Assembly: GCF_001735805.1 (NCBI RefSeq)
Contig: NZ_CP017248.1
Location: 3,162,001 to 3,226,000, forward strand
From: Streptomyces fodineus
GTDB taxonomy: Bacteria; Actinomycetota; Actinomycetes; Streptomycetales; Streptomycetaceae
DNA length: 64,000 nt
Direction of reading: 5' to 3'
Shown: piece by piece, positions 43,231 to 52,614 of the stretch
How the letters are laid out: each line of letters begins with the position of its first letter
Numbering within the stretch: the first letter of the stretch is position 1
Notes under the pieces: model-generated
The model's input: only the letters and a program-made list of their open reading frames with translations
What the model was told of the DNA's origin: nothing
Databases searched by the model: none
Program-made: the position numbers and the translations under genes

Positions 43231-44250
43231 TCAGTCGAGCACGACGATTTCGGCCGCGTCGAACTCCACTCCGGCCGACACGCCGACCTCCGGCGCGTCC
43301 CGCAGCGTGCAGGCCGCCTCCAGCCGCGGCCCGTCCGCGGGCTGGAGGTGGACGGCCACATGGGTGCCCTTGAAGGTGCGGGCGGTCACCGTGCAGGGCA
43401 GCCCGGCGTCGGCCGCCACGAGCCGTACCCCGGCGGGCCGGACCAGCAGGCTGCGGGGGCCCTGCGGGGAGCCGTCGGGCACCGGCAGCTTGCCCCAGGG
43501 GGTGTCGGCCGCCGTACCGGCGACGGTCGCCGGGATCACGTTGTCGAAGCCGAGGAAGCGGGCCACGAACGCGTCGGCCGGCCGCTGCCAGACCTCCAGC
43601 GGCGTGCCGGACTGCGCGATGCGCCCGTCCCGCATCACCACGACCCGGTCGGCCAGCGCGAACGCCTCGCCCTGGTCGTGGGTCACGGCGAGCACGGTCG
43701 TACCCAACCGGCCGAACAGTTCCCGTAGTTCGACCACCAGGCGTTCCCGGAGCGACCGGTCGAGCTGGCCGAGCGGTTCGTCCAGCATGAGCAGCCGGGG
43801 CCGGGGCGCGAGCGCGCGGGCGAGGGCCACCCGCTGCTGCTCGCCGCCGGACAGGGAGGCCACGGCCCGCCGGCCGGCGCCCGGCAGCCCGACCAGCTCC
43901 AGCAACTGCCCGACCTCGGCGTCCCGTTCGCCCTTGGCGACGCCGTGCATGCGCAGCCCGAAGGCCACGTTCGCGCCGACATCCCGCTGCGGGAAGAGCT
44001 GGTGGTCCTGGAACATCAGACCCACGCCGCGCTTGTGCGCGGGTACGCCGGACTGGTCGCGGCCGTCGAGCAACACCCGTCCGCCGGACAGGGGCTGGAG
44101 CCCGGCGACCGCCCGCAGCAGGGTCGACTTTCCGCTGCCGCTCGGCCCGAGTACGCACACCACCTCGTGCTCGGCGACATCGAGACCGACCGCGTCGAGC
44201 ACGGCCCGCCCCCCGAAGCGCACGGTCGCGGCATCAAGGCTCAGCAGCAT
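43231..44250 (-). CDS. thiQ: Thiamine ABC transporter ATP-binding protein (ThiQ-like)
   Basis: The 339-residue ATPase has Walker A GPSGSGKST, signature LSGGEQQRVALARAL and Walker B LLMLDEPLGQLD. A C-terminal TOBE-type domain is present, longer than in E. coli ThiQ. It is the last gene of the three-gene operon with a ThiP-like permease and a ThiB-like binding protein, all behind a TPP riboswitch. Alone it could be any CUT/FbpC-type ATPase; the riboswitch gives the substrate. ATG 44250 has GGGGAGTT upstream. Confidence 0.85.
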   Translation of the reverse strand: MLLSLDAATVRFGGRAVLDAVGLDVAEHEVVCVLGPSGSGKSTLLRAVAGLQPLSGGRVLLDGRDQSGVPAHKRGVGLMFQDHQLFPQRDVGANVAFGLRMHGVAKGERDAEVGQLLELVGLPGAGRRAVASLSGGEQQRVALARALAPRPRLLMLDEPLGQLDRSLRERLVVELRELFGRLGTTVLAVTHDQGEAFALADRVVVMRDGRIAQSGTPLEVWQRPADAFVARFLGFDNVIPATVAGTAADTPWGKLPVPDGSPQGPRSLLVRPAGVRLVAADAGLPCTVTARTFKGTHVAVHLQPADGPRLEAACTLRDAPEVGVSAGVEFDAAEIVVLD

Positions 44251-44279
44251 CCAGAACTCCCCGGTCCGTCCGGCAGCAT

Positions 44280-45950
44280 CTAGAACTCCCCCGTCCGGTC
44301 GGTGCGCAGCCGCTCCAGGATCAGCAGCGCGGCGGCGCACACCACCATCAGAATCGTCGAAAGGGCCATCGCCTGGCCGTAGTTGAGGTCCCCGGGGCGG
44401 CTGAGCAGCCGGGCCACGGCGACCGGGAGCGTCGGGTTGTCGGGCCGGGCGATGAACACGGTCGCCCCGAACTCGCCGAGCGAGACCGCGAACGCGAACC
44501 CGGCCGCCACCAGCAACGCCCGCCGCACCAGCGGCAGATCCACCTCCCGCCACACCCGCCACGGAGAGGCCCCGAGCACGGCGGCCGCCTCCCGCAGCCG
44601 CGCGTCCACCGCGCGCAGCACGGGCAGCATGGTCCGTACGACGAAGGGGGCGCCCACCAGCGCCTGGGCGAGCGGGACGAGGATCCAGGACTGCCGGAGA
44701 TCCAGCGGCGGCTTGTCCAGGGCGATGAGGAAGCCGAAGCCGACGGTCACGGCGGAGACGCCGAGCGGCAGCATCAGCAGCGCGTCGAAGCCCCGCACCA
44801 GCCGTCCGGCGTCCCGGCGGGCCAGCGCGGCGGCGGCGAGACCTCCGATCACGACCGCGATGGCGGTGGCGGCGACGGCGTACTGAACAGACGTCCACAC
44901 CGCGTGGACCGGAGCCACCAGGAACGTACCGCCGTCGGCGTTCGTCAGCGCCCGGTAGTAGCCGAAGCCGGGCGCGTCCAGAGAGCGGCGGACGAGGACG
45001 GCGAGCGGCAGGACGAGGAGCAGCGCGATGGTGACGAGGACCCCGGTGAGCAGGGCCCACTGTCCGGCGCCGCGCGGGCGGCGGGCGGTGGTCTTCGGGT
45101 CGACGAGCCGCAGGGCGGTCTCCCGGCGCCGTACCGTCCAGGCGTGCACGGCGAGGATCGCGCCGACGGCGACGAACTGGACGAGGGTGAGGACGGCGGC
45201 CGTGGAGAGGTCGAAGACCTCGGAGGTCTGGCGGTAGATCTCCACTTCGAGGGTGGAGAAGGTGGGGCCCCCGAGGATCTGGACGACGCCGAAGGAGGTG
45301 AAGGTGAACAGGAACACCATCAGCGCGCCGGCGGCCACGGCGGGACCGAGGGCCGGGAGGGTGACCTTCCGCCAGGCGCGGAGCGCAGACGCGCCCAGCA
45401 TGCGCGCGGCTTCCTCCTGGCGGGGGTCGAGCTGGGACCACAGCCCGCCGACGGTCCGTACGACGACCGCATAGTTGAAGAAGACGTGAGCCAGCAGAAT
45501 CGCCCACACCGTGGTGTCCAGCCGTACGCCCCACAGCTGGTCCAGCAGCCCACCGTGCCCGGCCAGCGCCAGGAAGGCACTGCCCGCGACGACCGTCGGC
45601 AGCACGAACGGCACGGTGACGACGGCCCGCAGCAGGTGCTTGCCCGGGAAGTCCAGGCGGGCGAAGGCGTAGGCGGCGGGCAGCGCGAGCAGCAGGGTGA
45701 GCGCGGTGGAGGCGAGCGCCTGCCAGGTGGTGAACCACAGCACGTGCCGGATGTCCGGCTGGGTGAGTACATCCGCGAGCCGCCCGAACTGCCAGGCGCC
45801 GTCGGCCTTCAGCCCGCGCGCGACGATCGCGGCCACGGGCCAGGCGAAGAACACGGCGAAGAACGCGACGGGCAGGGCCATCAGGCCCAGCCGCGCCGCG
45901 CTCCCCGCGCGGTCCCTTCGAGGGGCTACTTCAGTACGAGCGAGGTCCAC
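44280..45950 (-). CDS. thiP: Thiamine ABC transporter permease (ThiP-like, two-domain)
   Basis: This permease of about 556 residues joins two six-helix domains, each with an EAA loop (EEAARMLGASALRAWRKVTLP and REAAAVLGASPWRVWREVDLP). Such duplicated permeases are typical of ThiP and FbpB. It overlaps the binding-protein gene by about 25 bp, so the operon is translationally coupled. I placed the start at GTG 45950; GTG 45962 is also possible. The TPP riboswitch upstream favours thiamine over iron. Confidence 0.85.
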   Translation of the reverse strand: MDLARTEVAPRRDRAGSAARLGLMALPVAFFAVFFAWPVAAIVARGLKADGAWQFGRLADVLTQPDIRHVLWFTTWQALASTALTLLLALPAAYAFARLDFPGKHLLRAVVTVPFVLPTVVAGSAFLALAGHGGLLDQLWGVRLDTTVWAILLAHVFFNYAVVVRTVGGLWSQLDPRQEEAARMLGASALRAWRKVTLPALGPAVAAGALMVFLFTFTSFGVVQILGGPTFSTLEVEIYRQTSEVFDLSTAAVLTLVQFVAVGAILAVHAWTVRRRETALRLVDPKTTARRPRGAGQWALLTGVLVTIALLLVLPLAVLVRRSLDAPGFGYYRALTNADGGTFLVAPVHAVWTSVQYAVAATAIAVVIGGLAAAALARRDAGRLVRGFDALLMLPLGVSAVTVGFGFLIALDKPPLDLRQSWILVPLAQALVGAPFVVRTMLPVLRAVDARLREAAAVLGASPWRVWREVDLPLVRRALLVAAGFAFAVSLGEFGATVFIARPDNPTLPVAVARLLSRPGDLNYGQAMALSTILMVVCAAALLILERLRTDRTGEF

Positions 45951-46999
45951 GACTTGACCCACTGGTCACGGTTGGCGGCGATCTTGCCGGGGGCCATGGT
46001 CTCGGGGTTCTTCGCCTCCGGCCCGTACTTCATGAACTCCGGCGGCACCTGGGCGCCCTCGCGCACCGGGTAGACGTACATGTTGAGCGGCATGTCGTCC
46101 TGGAACTCCTTGGTGAGCAGGAAGTCCAGGAACGCCTTGCCGCCCTTGGTGTTCTTGGCGTTGCTCAGCAGTCCGGCGTACTCGGTCTGCTGGAAGCAGG
46201 TGCCGTGGGCGACCCCGGTCGGGGCGGTGCTGGGGCGCTTCTTGGCGTAGATGACCTCGGCGGGCGGGGAGGAGGCGTACGACACCACCAGCGGCCGGTC
46301 GCCGCCGGCCTTCTTGCCCTCCGAGGAGCCCGAGAACTCCTGGTAGTAGGCCTGCTCCCAGCCATCGACGACCTTGACGCCGTTGGCCTTGAGCTTCTTC
46401 CAGTAATCCTGCCAGCCGTTGTCCCCGAACCGGGCGGCGCTGCCGAGCAGGAAGCCGAGTCCCGGTGAGGAGGTGGCCGCGTTCTCCGTGACGAGGAGGT
46501 TCTTGTACGCGGGCTCCGCCAGGTCGGCGAAGGACTGCGGCGGGGTCAGCTTGTGCTGGGCGAAGTAGGCCTTGTCGTAGTTGACGCAGATGTCGCCGGT
46601 GTCGATCGGCGTGACGCGGTGCTTGGCCTGGTCGACGCGGTACTCGGGCAGGACCAGGTCGGAGCCCTTGGCCTGGTACGGCTGGAAGAGACCGTTGTCG
46701 AGGGCGCGGGAGAGCAGGGTGTTGTCGACGCCGAAGAAGACGTCGCCCTGCGGGTTGTCCTTGGTCAGGATCGCCTTGTTGACGGCCTGCCCGGCGTCAC
46801 CGTCCTTGAGGACGTGGACCTTGTACCCGGTCTTGTTCTCGAAGTCCTGGAGCACGTTCTTGGACACGGCCCACGAGTCGTGGCTGACGAGGGTCACGGT
46901 CTTGGAGTCCGCGGACGACGTGCCGCCGCCGGCACCGCACGCGGACAGGCCGATCAGGCCGAGCCCGACGGCCACGGCCACGAAGGTCTTGTTCTGCAC
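45926..46999 (-). CDS. thiB: Thiamine ABC transporter substrate-binding lipoprotein (ThiB-like)
   Basis: The 357-residue lipoprotein has a lipobox LSAC (C21). Its periplasmic-binding fold opens TVTLVSHDSWAVSKNVLQDF, with GDVFFGVDNTLLSRAL and DTGDICVNYDKAYF as ThiB-like features. It starts at GTG 46999, 7 nt after AGGAGG. The leader carries a TPP riboswitch and a strong hairpin, so expression should fall when thiamine pyrophosphate is abundant. It delivers thiamine or its phosphates to the ThiP/ThiQ pair. Confidence 0.9.
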   Translation of the reverse strand: MQNKTFVAVAVGLGLIGLSACGAGGGTSSADSKTVTLVSHDSWAVSKNVLQDFENKTGYKVHVLKDGDAGQAVNKAILTKDNPQGDVFFGVDNTLLSRALDNGLFQPYQAKGSDLVLPEYRVDQAKHRVTPIDTGDICVNYDKAYFAQHKLTPPQSFADLAEPAYKNLLVTENAATSSPGLGFLLGSAARFGDNGWQDYWKKLKANGVKVVDGWEQAYYQEFSGSSEGKKAGGDRPLVVSYASSPPAEVIYAKKRPSTAPTGVAHGTCFQQTEYAGLLSNAKNTKGGKAFLDFLLTKEFQDDMPLNMYVYPVREGAQVPPEFMKYGPEAKNPETMAPGKIAANRDQWVKSWTSLVLK

Positions 47000-47036
47000 T
47001 GGTTGTCCTCCTGGGGGTTGGCCAGGAAGAGACGCG

Positions 47037-47075
47037 GCCCTGCCCGGTGTCTCACGAGGAGAACCCGGGCAGGGC
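47037..47075 (-). terminator. Leader hairpin between the TPP riboswitch and thiB
   Basis: GCCCTGCCCGG (47037-47047) pairs with CCGGGCAGGGC (47065-47075), an 11-bp perfect stem with a 17-nt loop. It lies between the riboswitch and the start codon, 38 nt or more upstream of the start codon, where an expression-platform terminator or antisequestor is expected. Confidence 0.6.
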
Positions 47076-47097
47076 GCAACAGCTTGAGTGATGACCG

Positions 47098-47185
47098 AAC
47101 TCCCTACCCAGAATGACCTGGGCGAGGTTCAGAGGGTCTGCGGCCCTGTCCGCCGCACTCTCAGCGCTGTGGCGCTCCCCTGTCG
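47098..47185 (-). ncRNA. TPP riboswitch (THI element)
   Basis: On the minus strand the leader reads GGGGAGC...GCGCTGAGA...ACCCTCTGAACCT...AGGTCATTCTGGGTAGGGA. CTGAGA and ACCC-TGAACCT are the invariant TPP-binding segments of the THI box, and the GGGGAGC and GGGTAGGGA ends pair as helix P1. It lies about 100 nt upstream of thiB and identifies the operon as thiamine-related. Confidence 0.92.
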
Positions 47186-47230
47186 GAATATGAAGGTGTC
47201 TGGATATGAAGATATGTGGACCGGCCCAGA

Positions 47231-48336
47231 TTACCGCTCGGTGGCCGCGAGCTGACCACAGGCTCCGTCGATCTCCTGACCACGGGTGTCCCGGATGGTC
47301 ACCGGCACACCGTGCGCGGCGATGGCCTCGACGAAGGCCTTCTCGTCCTCGGGCCGGGAGGCGGTCCACTTCGACCCCGGCGTGGGGTTGAGCGGGATGA
47401 GATTGACGTGCACGGGCTTGCCCTTGAGCAGCCGCCCGAGCCGATCCCCCGCCACGCCTGGTCGTTGATGTCCCGGATGAGCGCGTACTCGATCGACAGC
47501 CGGCGACCGCTCTTCTCGACGTACTCGAATCCGGCGTCCAGCACCTCGCGCACCTTCCACCGCGTGTTCACGGGGACGAGGGTGTCGCGCAGCTCGTCGT
47601 CGGGCGCGTGCAGGGAGATCGCGAGCCGGCACTTGAAGCCCTCGTCGGCGAACCGGTGGATGGCCGGCACGAGTCCGACGGTGGACACGGTGATCCCGCG
47701 CTGCGACAGGCCCAGCCCGTCCGGGGCGGGATCGGTGAGCGCGCGAATCGCGCTCACGACCCGGTTGTAGTTGGCGAGCGGCTCGCCCATGCCCATGAAG
47801 ACGATGTTGGAAAGCCGCGCGGGACCACCCGGCACTTCCCCGTCCCTCAGCGCCCGCATCCCGTCCACGATCTGATGGACGATCTCGGCGGTGGACAGAT
47901 TCCGGTCCAGACCCGCCTGACCGGTGGCGCAGAACGGGCAGTTCATGCCACAGCCCGCCTGTGAGCTGATGCACATGGTGACCCGGTCCGGATACCGCAT
48001 CAGCACGGACTCGACGAGGGTCCCGTCGAACAGCCGCCACAGCGTCTTGCGGGTCGTCCCCTGGTCGGTCGACAGATGCCGTACGACGGTCATCAGCTCC
48101 GGGAACAGCGCCTCGCGCAGCTTGTCCCGGGACCCGGCGGGGATGTCGGTCCACTGCTCCGGGTCGTGCGCGTACCGCGCGAAGTAGTGCTGCGAGAGCT
48201 GCTTGGCACGAAACGGCTTCTCCCCGATCTCGGCCACGGCGTCCTTGCGCTCGACGGGCGTGAGATCGGCGAGATGCCGCGGCGGCTTCTTGGCTCCGCG
48301 CGGGGCGACGAAAGTGAGTTCTCCGGGCTTAGGCAT
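47231..48336 (-). pseudogene. rlmN: 23S rRNA/tRNA adenine-C2 methyltransferase RlmN, frameshifted
   Basis: The ATG 48336 frame gives an RlmN with [15 protein letters not shown] (radical-SAM cysteines C129, C133 and C136, and the methyl-carrying C122) and [14 protein letters not shown]. Near residue 296 (47446-47450) it loses phase after NDQAWRG. The next frame continues [19 protein letters not shown] and ends [11 protein letters not shown] at 47231, which includes the second catalytic cysteine. One extra G in the five-G run restores a 368-residue protein. As given, the enzyme would lack its C-terminal cysteine and be inactive. A sequencing error is at least as likely as a mutation. Confidence 0.85.
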
Positions 48337-48504
48337 GGCTGTACCAGTGTCTCAGATCAAACTTCGTGACCCGCGACCCATGGTTCGCACGGTGGTTGCC
48401 GCCGGCCGTCGCCGTCGGTCGCCTCCGGGCCGCCCCCGGACGGCCCGGAGACGGCCCGGCTCCGCATGTCAGCGGCGGGCGCCGCCGGTCTGACCGTGCG
48501 CCCC

Positions 48505-48711
48505 TCAAATGCAGGGGACGTTGGCGAAGCCCGGATAGAAATAGCGCCCGGCAGGACCGGCACTGTGGACGCAGACGTCGAAGCCCGGGCTCTGGGGCTT
48601 CGGGCTCTCGGTGGCGGCGGTCGCGGTCGGAGCGACCAAGAGGGTCACCCCGAGGATCATTGCCGCCATCGCCGATTTCTTGCCCGGAATGCGCCTCCGG
48701 AACGTCTTCAT
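48505..48711 (-). CDS. Small secreted peptide, 68 aa
   Basis: The 68-residue protein starts at ATG 48711 (GGAGG upstream). It has a basic N-terminus, a signal peptide (SAMAAMILGVTLLVAPTATA) and a mature part of about 35 residues ending FDVCVHSAGPAGRYFYPGFA then NVPCI. Two cysteines could form a disulphide. No family is recognised. Confidence 0.6.
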   Translation of the reverse strand: MKTFRRRIPGKKSAMAAMILGVTLLVAPTATAATESPKPQSPGFDVCVHSAGPAGRYFYPGFANVPCI

Positions 48712-49020
48712 TGCCGCCCTCCTTCGGGCCGAGACGGGAGCGCCTCGCGGTTCACAGGGCGACAGGTCGGCGCTCGCTATTCCGCTTATCGTCATATGCC
48801 GCAGACATGACGTCAACACCCCAAATCAGGGCATTCACTGTAATTCGCCGGTTACGGGGACCCGTGAGGGCCGCCGCTGAGCCCCCCTGGCCTGGGCCTG
48901 GTCGTGTCACCACCGCGGATCCGTGCGAGGTCGGCGAGCTGTGAAGTTCTGCTGACGAACGGTCGGGTTTCCTGGTCGGGGCTTGTCCCGCCCCTTGGCG
49001 GGACGTTACCCACAGGAGCC
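48712..49020. promoter_or_regulatory. Divergent region between the small secreted peptide gene and yceI
   Basis: This 309-bp region has no convincing gene. A perfect hairpin GTCCCGCC-CCTT-GGCGGGAC (48985-49004) lies 16 bp before the yceI start, next to its AGGAG Shine-Dalgarno. An AT-richer stretch near 48775-48845 is the likeliest promoter area for the secreted peptide. Confidence 0.45.
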
Positions 49021-49686
49021 ATGAACCTTTTCGGCCGCAACTCCTTCCGCCGGCAGGCGCAGCCCTCCGCCGCCCCCGTGGCGACCGCCGCCCGGGTGGC
49101 CAGTGCCCGTGCCACCGCCGTTCTGCCCGATCCCGAGCTGGGAGACCTCACCGGCGAGTGGCTGATCGATCCCGCGCACAGCAGGATCGGGTTCTCCGTG
49201 CGGCACGCGATGGTGACGACGGTGCGTGGCGCCTTCACGGAGTACGAGAGCCGCCTGTACTTCGACGGCCGCGACCCGACCCGCTCCCGGGCCGACCTCG
49301 TGCTGTACACGGCCAGCGTCGACACCGGTGTCGAACAGCGTGACGCGCACCTGGTCGGCCGGCAGTTCCTGGACGCCGGGGCATTTCCGCGGATGACCTT
49401 CACGAGCACCGCCGTACAACTCGCGGGCAAGGACGTCTACCGCATGACCGGCGATCTCACCATCAAGGACACCACGCGCCCCGTCACCCTGGAGCTCACC
49501 TACATCGGTCATGTCACCGACGCGTTCGGTGACGAGCGGGTCGGCTTCGACGGCACCACCACCATCAGCCGCTCCGACTGGGGCCTGACCTACGACGCCC
49601 GGCTGGCCCAGGGCGGGTCCATGGTGAGCGACACGGTCCGCCTCCAGTTCGACATCGCGGCCATCCGCACCACCCCGGGCACCTGA
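49021..49686 (+). CDS. YceI-family lipocalin-like protein
   Basis: The 221-residue protein has a 45-residue Ala/Arg-rich head without a clear signal peptide. The YceI barrel follows: WLIDPAHSRIGFSVRHAMVTTV, VEQRDAHLVGRQFLDAGAFP, GDLTIKDTTRPVTLELTYI and ISRSDWGLTYD. Characterised members bind polyisoprenoid lipids. ATG 49021 follows CAGGAGCC. It is monocistronic. The role in this organism is unknown. Confidence 0.88.
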   Translation: MNLFGRNSFRRQAQPSAAPVATAARVASARATAVLPDPELGDLTGEWLIDPAHSRIGFSVRHAMVTTVRGAFTEYESRLYFDGRDPTRSRADLVLYTASVDTGVEQRDAHLVGRQFLDAGAFPRMTFTSTAVQLAGKDVYRMTGDLTIKDTTRPVTLELTYIGHVTDAFGDERVGFDGTTTISRSDWGLTYDARLAQGGSMVSDTVRLQFDIAAIRTTPGT

Positions 49687-49764
49687 GGGTCCCTCCGGCC
49701 ACGCGGACGCAACGGGCCCCGCCCTACCGAGAGGACGGGGCCCGCAAGCCGTACGGCACAAGCC

Positions 49765-50907
49765 TCACGCGGAACCGACGAAGACCACCAGCAACAGCCA
49801 CACCACCGGAGCGGTCGGCAGGAGTGAGTCGAGCCGGTCCATGATGCCGCCGTGGCCCGGGAGCAGGGTGCCCATGTCCTTGATGCCCAGGTCGCGCTTG
49901 ATCATGGACTCGCCGAGGTCGCCCAGCGTGGCGCTGGCGGCGACCGCGAGGCCCAGCAGCAGGCCCTGCCACCAGGTGCCGTGGCTGATCAGGAACTGCA
50001 TGCACAGCGCGCCCGCGACCATGGCGAACAGCACCGCGCCCAGCAGGCCCTCGCGGGTCTTGCCGGGGCTGATGCGCGGGGCCAGCTTGTGCTTGCCGAA
50101 GCGCCAGCCGACCGCGTACGCGCCGGTGTCGCTGACGACCGTGAGCAGGAGGAAGGTCAGGACGCGCCAGGGGCCGTCATCCGCGGTCAGCATCATCGCC
50201 ACGAACGTGGCCAGGAAGGGTACGTAGAAGGCCGCGAAGACGCCTGCCGTGACGTCCTTGAGGTAGCCCTCCGGTGACTCCGTCATGCGCCAGACCAGGG
50301 CTGCCAACGCCGTCAACGCCATGGCGACCCAGGCGCCCTCGGCGCCGCGGACGTACCCCGCGACCACCATCGCCGCACCGCCGACCGCGAGCGGCACGAG
50401 CGGCGCCTTGATGCCCTTGCGCTCCCGCAGCCTGCTGGTCAGCTCCCACAGGCCGACGACGACGGCGACCGCGATCACACCGACGAAGACGGCCTTCTCG
50501 ATGAACAGCGACGCGATGATCACCACACCGAGCCCGACCCCGACCCCTATGGCCGCGCTCAGGTCACGGCCCGCGCTCTTCTTCTGCGGCGCTGGCGCAG
50601 GCTGGTGGGCGTCGGGCATGGGCTCCGGATTCTGGTTCGCGGCCGGGACGGTCCGGGCCGGCGGCGGCTCGGGGCGGAACTCGTCCTGGAACAAGGGGCC
50701 GCTCTGCCGAGCGGCCCCCCGGTCGCCGTCCTGGTCTCCGCCGTAGGCGGGCTCGTCGGGCACGATCGGCATGGGGCGAGTGTGCTGCGCCTCAGGCGCA
50801 TCGTACGCGGGACCCGCCGAGGCGGCCCCGTGGGCAGGCGCACCCGCGGTGGGCCCCCAGTAGCCGGCCTGCCCCGCCGGTGGCGGCGCCCAGGAAGAGT
50901 CGCTCAT
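49765..50907 (-). CDS. cdsA: Phosphatidate cytidylyltransferase CdsA
   Basis: The 380-residue enzyme makes CDP-diacylglycerol from phosphatidic acid and CTP for phospholipid synthesis. A 110-residue Pro-rich cytoplasmic head precedes about eight membrane helices. The signature region is ISPGKTREGLLGAV then GDLGESMIKRDLGIKDMG and LLPGHGGIMDRLDS. It starts at ATG 50907, overlapping the frr stop as TGATG, so it is translated with frr. Confidence 0.93.
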   Translation of the reverse strand: MSDSSWAPPPAGQAGYWGPTAGAPAHGAASAGPAYDAPEAQHTRPMPIVPDEPAYGGDQDGDRGAARQSGPLFQDEFRPEPPPARTVPAANQNPEPMPDAHQPAPAPQKKSAGRDLSAAIGVGVGLGVVIIASLFIEKAVFVGVIAVAVVVGLWELTSRLRERKGIKAPLVPLAVGGAAMVVAGYVRGAEGAWVAMALTALAALVWRMTESPEGYLKDVTAGVFAAFYVPFLATFVAMMLTADDGPWRVLTFLLLTVVSDTGAYAVGWRFGKHKLAPRISPGKTREGLLGAVLFAMVAGALCMQFLISHGTWWQGLLLGLAVAASATLGDLGESMIKRDLGIKDMGTLLPGHGGIMDRLDSLLPTAPVVWLLLVVFVGSA

Positions 50908-51464
50908 CAGACTTCGAGCAGCTCCGCTTCCTTGTGCTTCAGGAGCTCGTCGACCTGGGCGACGTACTTCGCCGTGGTGTCGTCCAGCTCCTTCTCCGCA
51001 CGGCGGCCCTCGTCCTCGCCGACCTCGCCGTCCTTGATCAGCTTGTCGATGGCGTCCTTGGCCTTGCGGCGCACGGAGCGGATGGACACGCGCGCGTCCT
51101 CGGCCTTGCCCTTGGCGACCTTGATGTAGTCGCGACGGCGCTCCTCGGTCAGCTCGGGGAACACCACCCGGATGATGTTGCCGTCGTTGCTGGGGTTGAC
51201 GCCCAGGTCGGAGTCGCGGATCGCCTGCTCGATGTTGCGCAGGGCCGTCTTGTCGAACGGCGTCACGACCGCCATGCGCGGCTCCGGCACGGAGAACGAG
51301 GCCAGCTGGTTGATCGGCGTCGGGGCGCCGTAGTAGTCGGCCACGATCTTGTTGAACATCGCCGGGTGCGCACGGCCGGTACGGATCGCGGCGAAGTCCT
51401 CCTTGGCGACCACGACGGCCTTCTCCATCTTCTCCTCGGCCTCGAGGAGGGTCTCTTCGATCAC
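50907..51464 (-). CDS. frr: Ribosome recycling factor
   Basis: The 185-residue protein has the normal length and the family sequence: [55 protein letters not shown]. It frees ribosomes after termination together with EF-G. GTG 51464 has AGGAG 6 nt upstream; a GTG one codon earlier is spaced poorly. It is followed by cdsA and preceded by pyrH, the standard order. Confidence 0.95.
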   Translation of the reverse strand: MIEETLLEAEEKMEKAVVVAKEDFAAIRTGRAHPAMFNKIVADYYGAPTPINQLASFSVPEPRMAVVTPFDKTALRNIEQAIRDSDLGVNPSNDGNIIRVVFPELTEERRRDYIKVAKGKAEDARVSIRSVRRKAKDAIDKLIKDGEVGEDEGRRAEKELDDTTAKYVAQVDELLKHKEAELLEV

Positions 51465-51648
51465 CACTTGCTCCTGCGTGTCTTGAGTAAGGCCCGGCTG
51501 CGGTTCCTTGGGCGGGCGGCGGCCGGCTGCGTCGCGTCTTCTTCCTGCACGGTTCCCGACCGGCAGGACATTGTCCATCCCCCGGCCGGGGCGCGTCCCG
51601 TCCGTCCCCCGGACAGGTGGCGCATCCCCGGCGACGGGAGCGTGCCGG

Positions 51649-52407
51649 TCAGTCCCGGCTGCCCTGTTCGCCCACCAGCGTGCCGATCTTCTCACCCTTG
51701 ACCGCGCGGGCGATATTGCCCTCCGCGAGAAGCTCGAAGACGAGGATCGGAAGCTTGTTGTCGCGGCAGAGCGTGATGGCGGTGGCGTCGGCGACCTTGA
51801 GGTCGCGGGTGATGACCTCGCCGTAGCCGAGGGCGTCGAACTTGACGGCGTCGGGGTTGGTCTTGGGGTCGGAGTCGTAGACCCCGTCCACGCCGTTCTT
51901 GCCCATGAGCAGCGCCTCGGCGTCGATCTCCAGGGCGCGCTGGGCGGCGGTGGTGTCGGTGGAGAAGTACGGCATGCCCATACCGGCGCCGAAGATGACC
52001 ACGCGGCCCTTCTCCAGGTGGCGCACGGCGCGCAGCGGGATGTACGGCTCGGCGACCTGGCCCATGGTGATGGCGGTCTGCACCCGGCTGTCGATGCCCT
52101 CCTTCTCCAGGAAGTCCTGGAGGGCGAGGCAGTTCATCACGGTGCCGAGCATGCCCATGTAGTCGGAGCGGGCGCGGTCCATGCCGCGCTGCTGGAGCTC
52201 GGCGCCGCGGAAGAAGTTGCCGCCGCCGATGACGACCGCGATCTCGGCCCCGTCGCGTACGACGGCCGCGATCTCGCGGGCGATCTTGTGCACCACGTCC
52301 GGGTCCACGCCCAGGCCCCCGCCGCCGGAGAAGGCCTCTCCGGACAGCTTCAGCAGAAACCGGCCGCGTACTTTGCCGTCGTCGCTCTTCTGGGCCTTGG
52401 TGGTCAT
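51649..52407 (-). CDS. pyrH: UMP kinase
   Basis: The 252-residue amino-acid-kinase-fold enzyme phosphorylates UMP to [36 protein letters not shown] and [15 protein letters not shown] are the family blocks. ATG 52407 follows GGCGGGA. It lies between tsf and frr in the conserved block, 241 bp after tsf stops if the gap is counted to its start. The assignment is firm. Confidence 0.95.
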   Translation of the reverse strand: MTTKAQKSDDGKVRGRFLLKLSGEAFSGGGGLGVDPDVVHKIAREIAAVVRDGAEIAVVIGGGNFFRGAELQQRGMDRARSDYMGMLGTVMNCLALQDFLEKEGIDSRVQTAITMGQVAEPYIPLRAVRHLEKGRVVIFGAGMGMPYFSTDTTAAQRALEIDAEALLMGKNGVDGVYDSDPKTNPDAVKFDALGYGEVITRDLKVADATAITLCRDNKLPILVFELLAEGNIARAVKGEKIGTLVGEQGSRD

Positions 52408-52614
52408 GGGAGATCCCGCCTCTTTCACGTGTTGCACATACGAAGAAGGCCATTGCCGATGGGGTCGCTTTTCGCTCCCATGCGCGGCAATGGCCTCCTC
52501 GTCAGATCTGCTGCCGTCCGTCACGCACCTGGTGTGGCGGTGCGTACGGACGACTGCTGTCGACCGACCCTATCGGGATTTCCCTGTGGGTCGCGCGTCG
52601 ATCGCGGTACGGAC

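Noticed and set aside
43231..46999. Iron(III) transporter (FbpABC-like) as identity of the ABC operon
   Set aside because: The proteins alone would allow it, but the TPP riboswitch in the leader points to thiamine.
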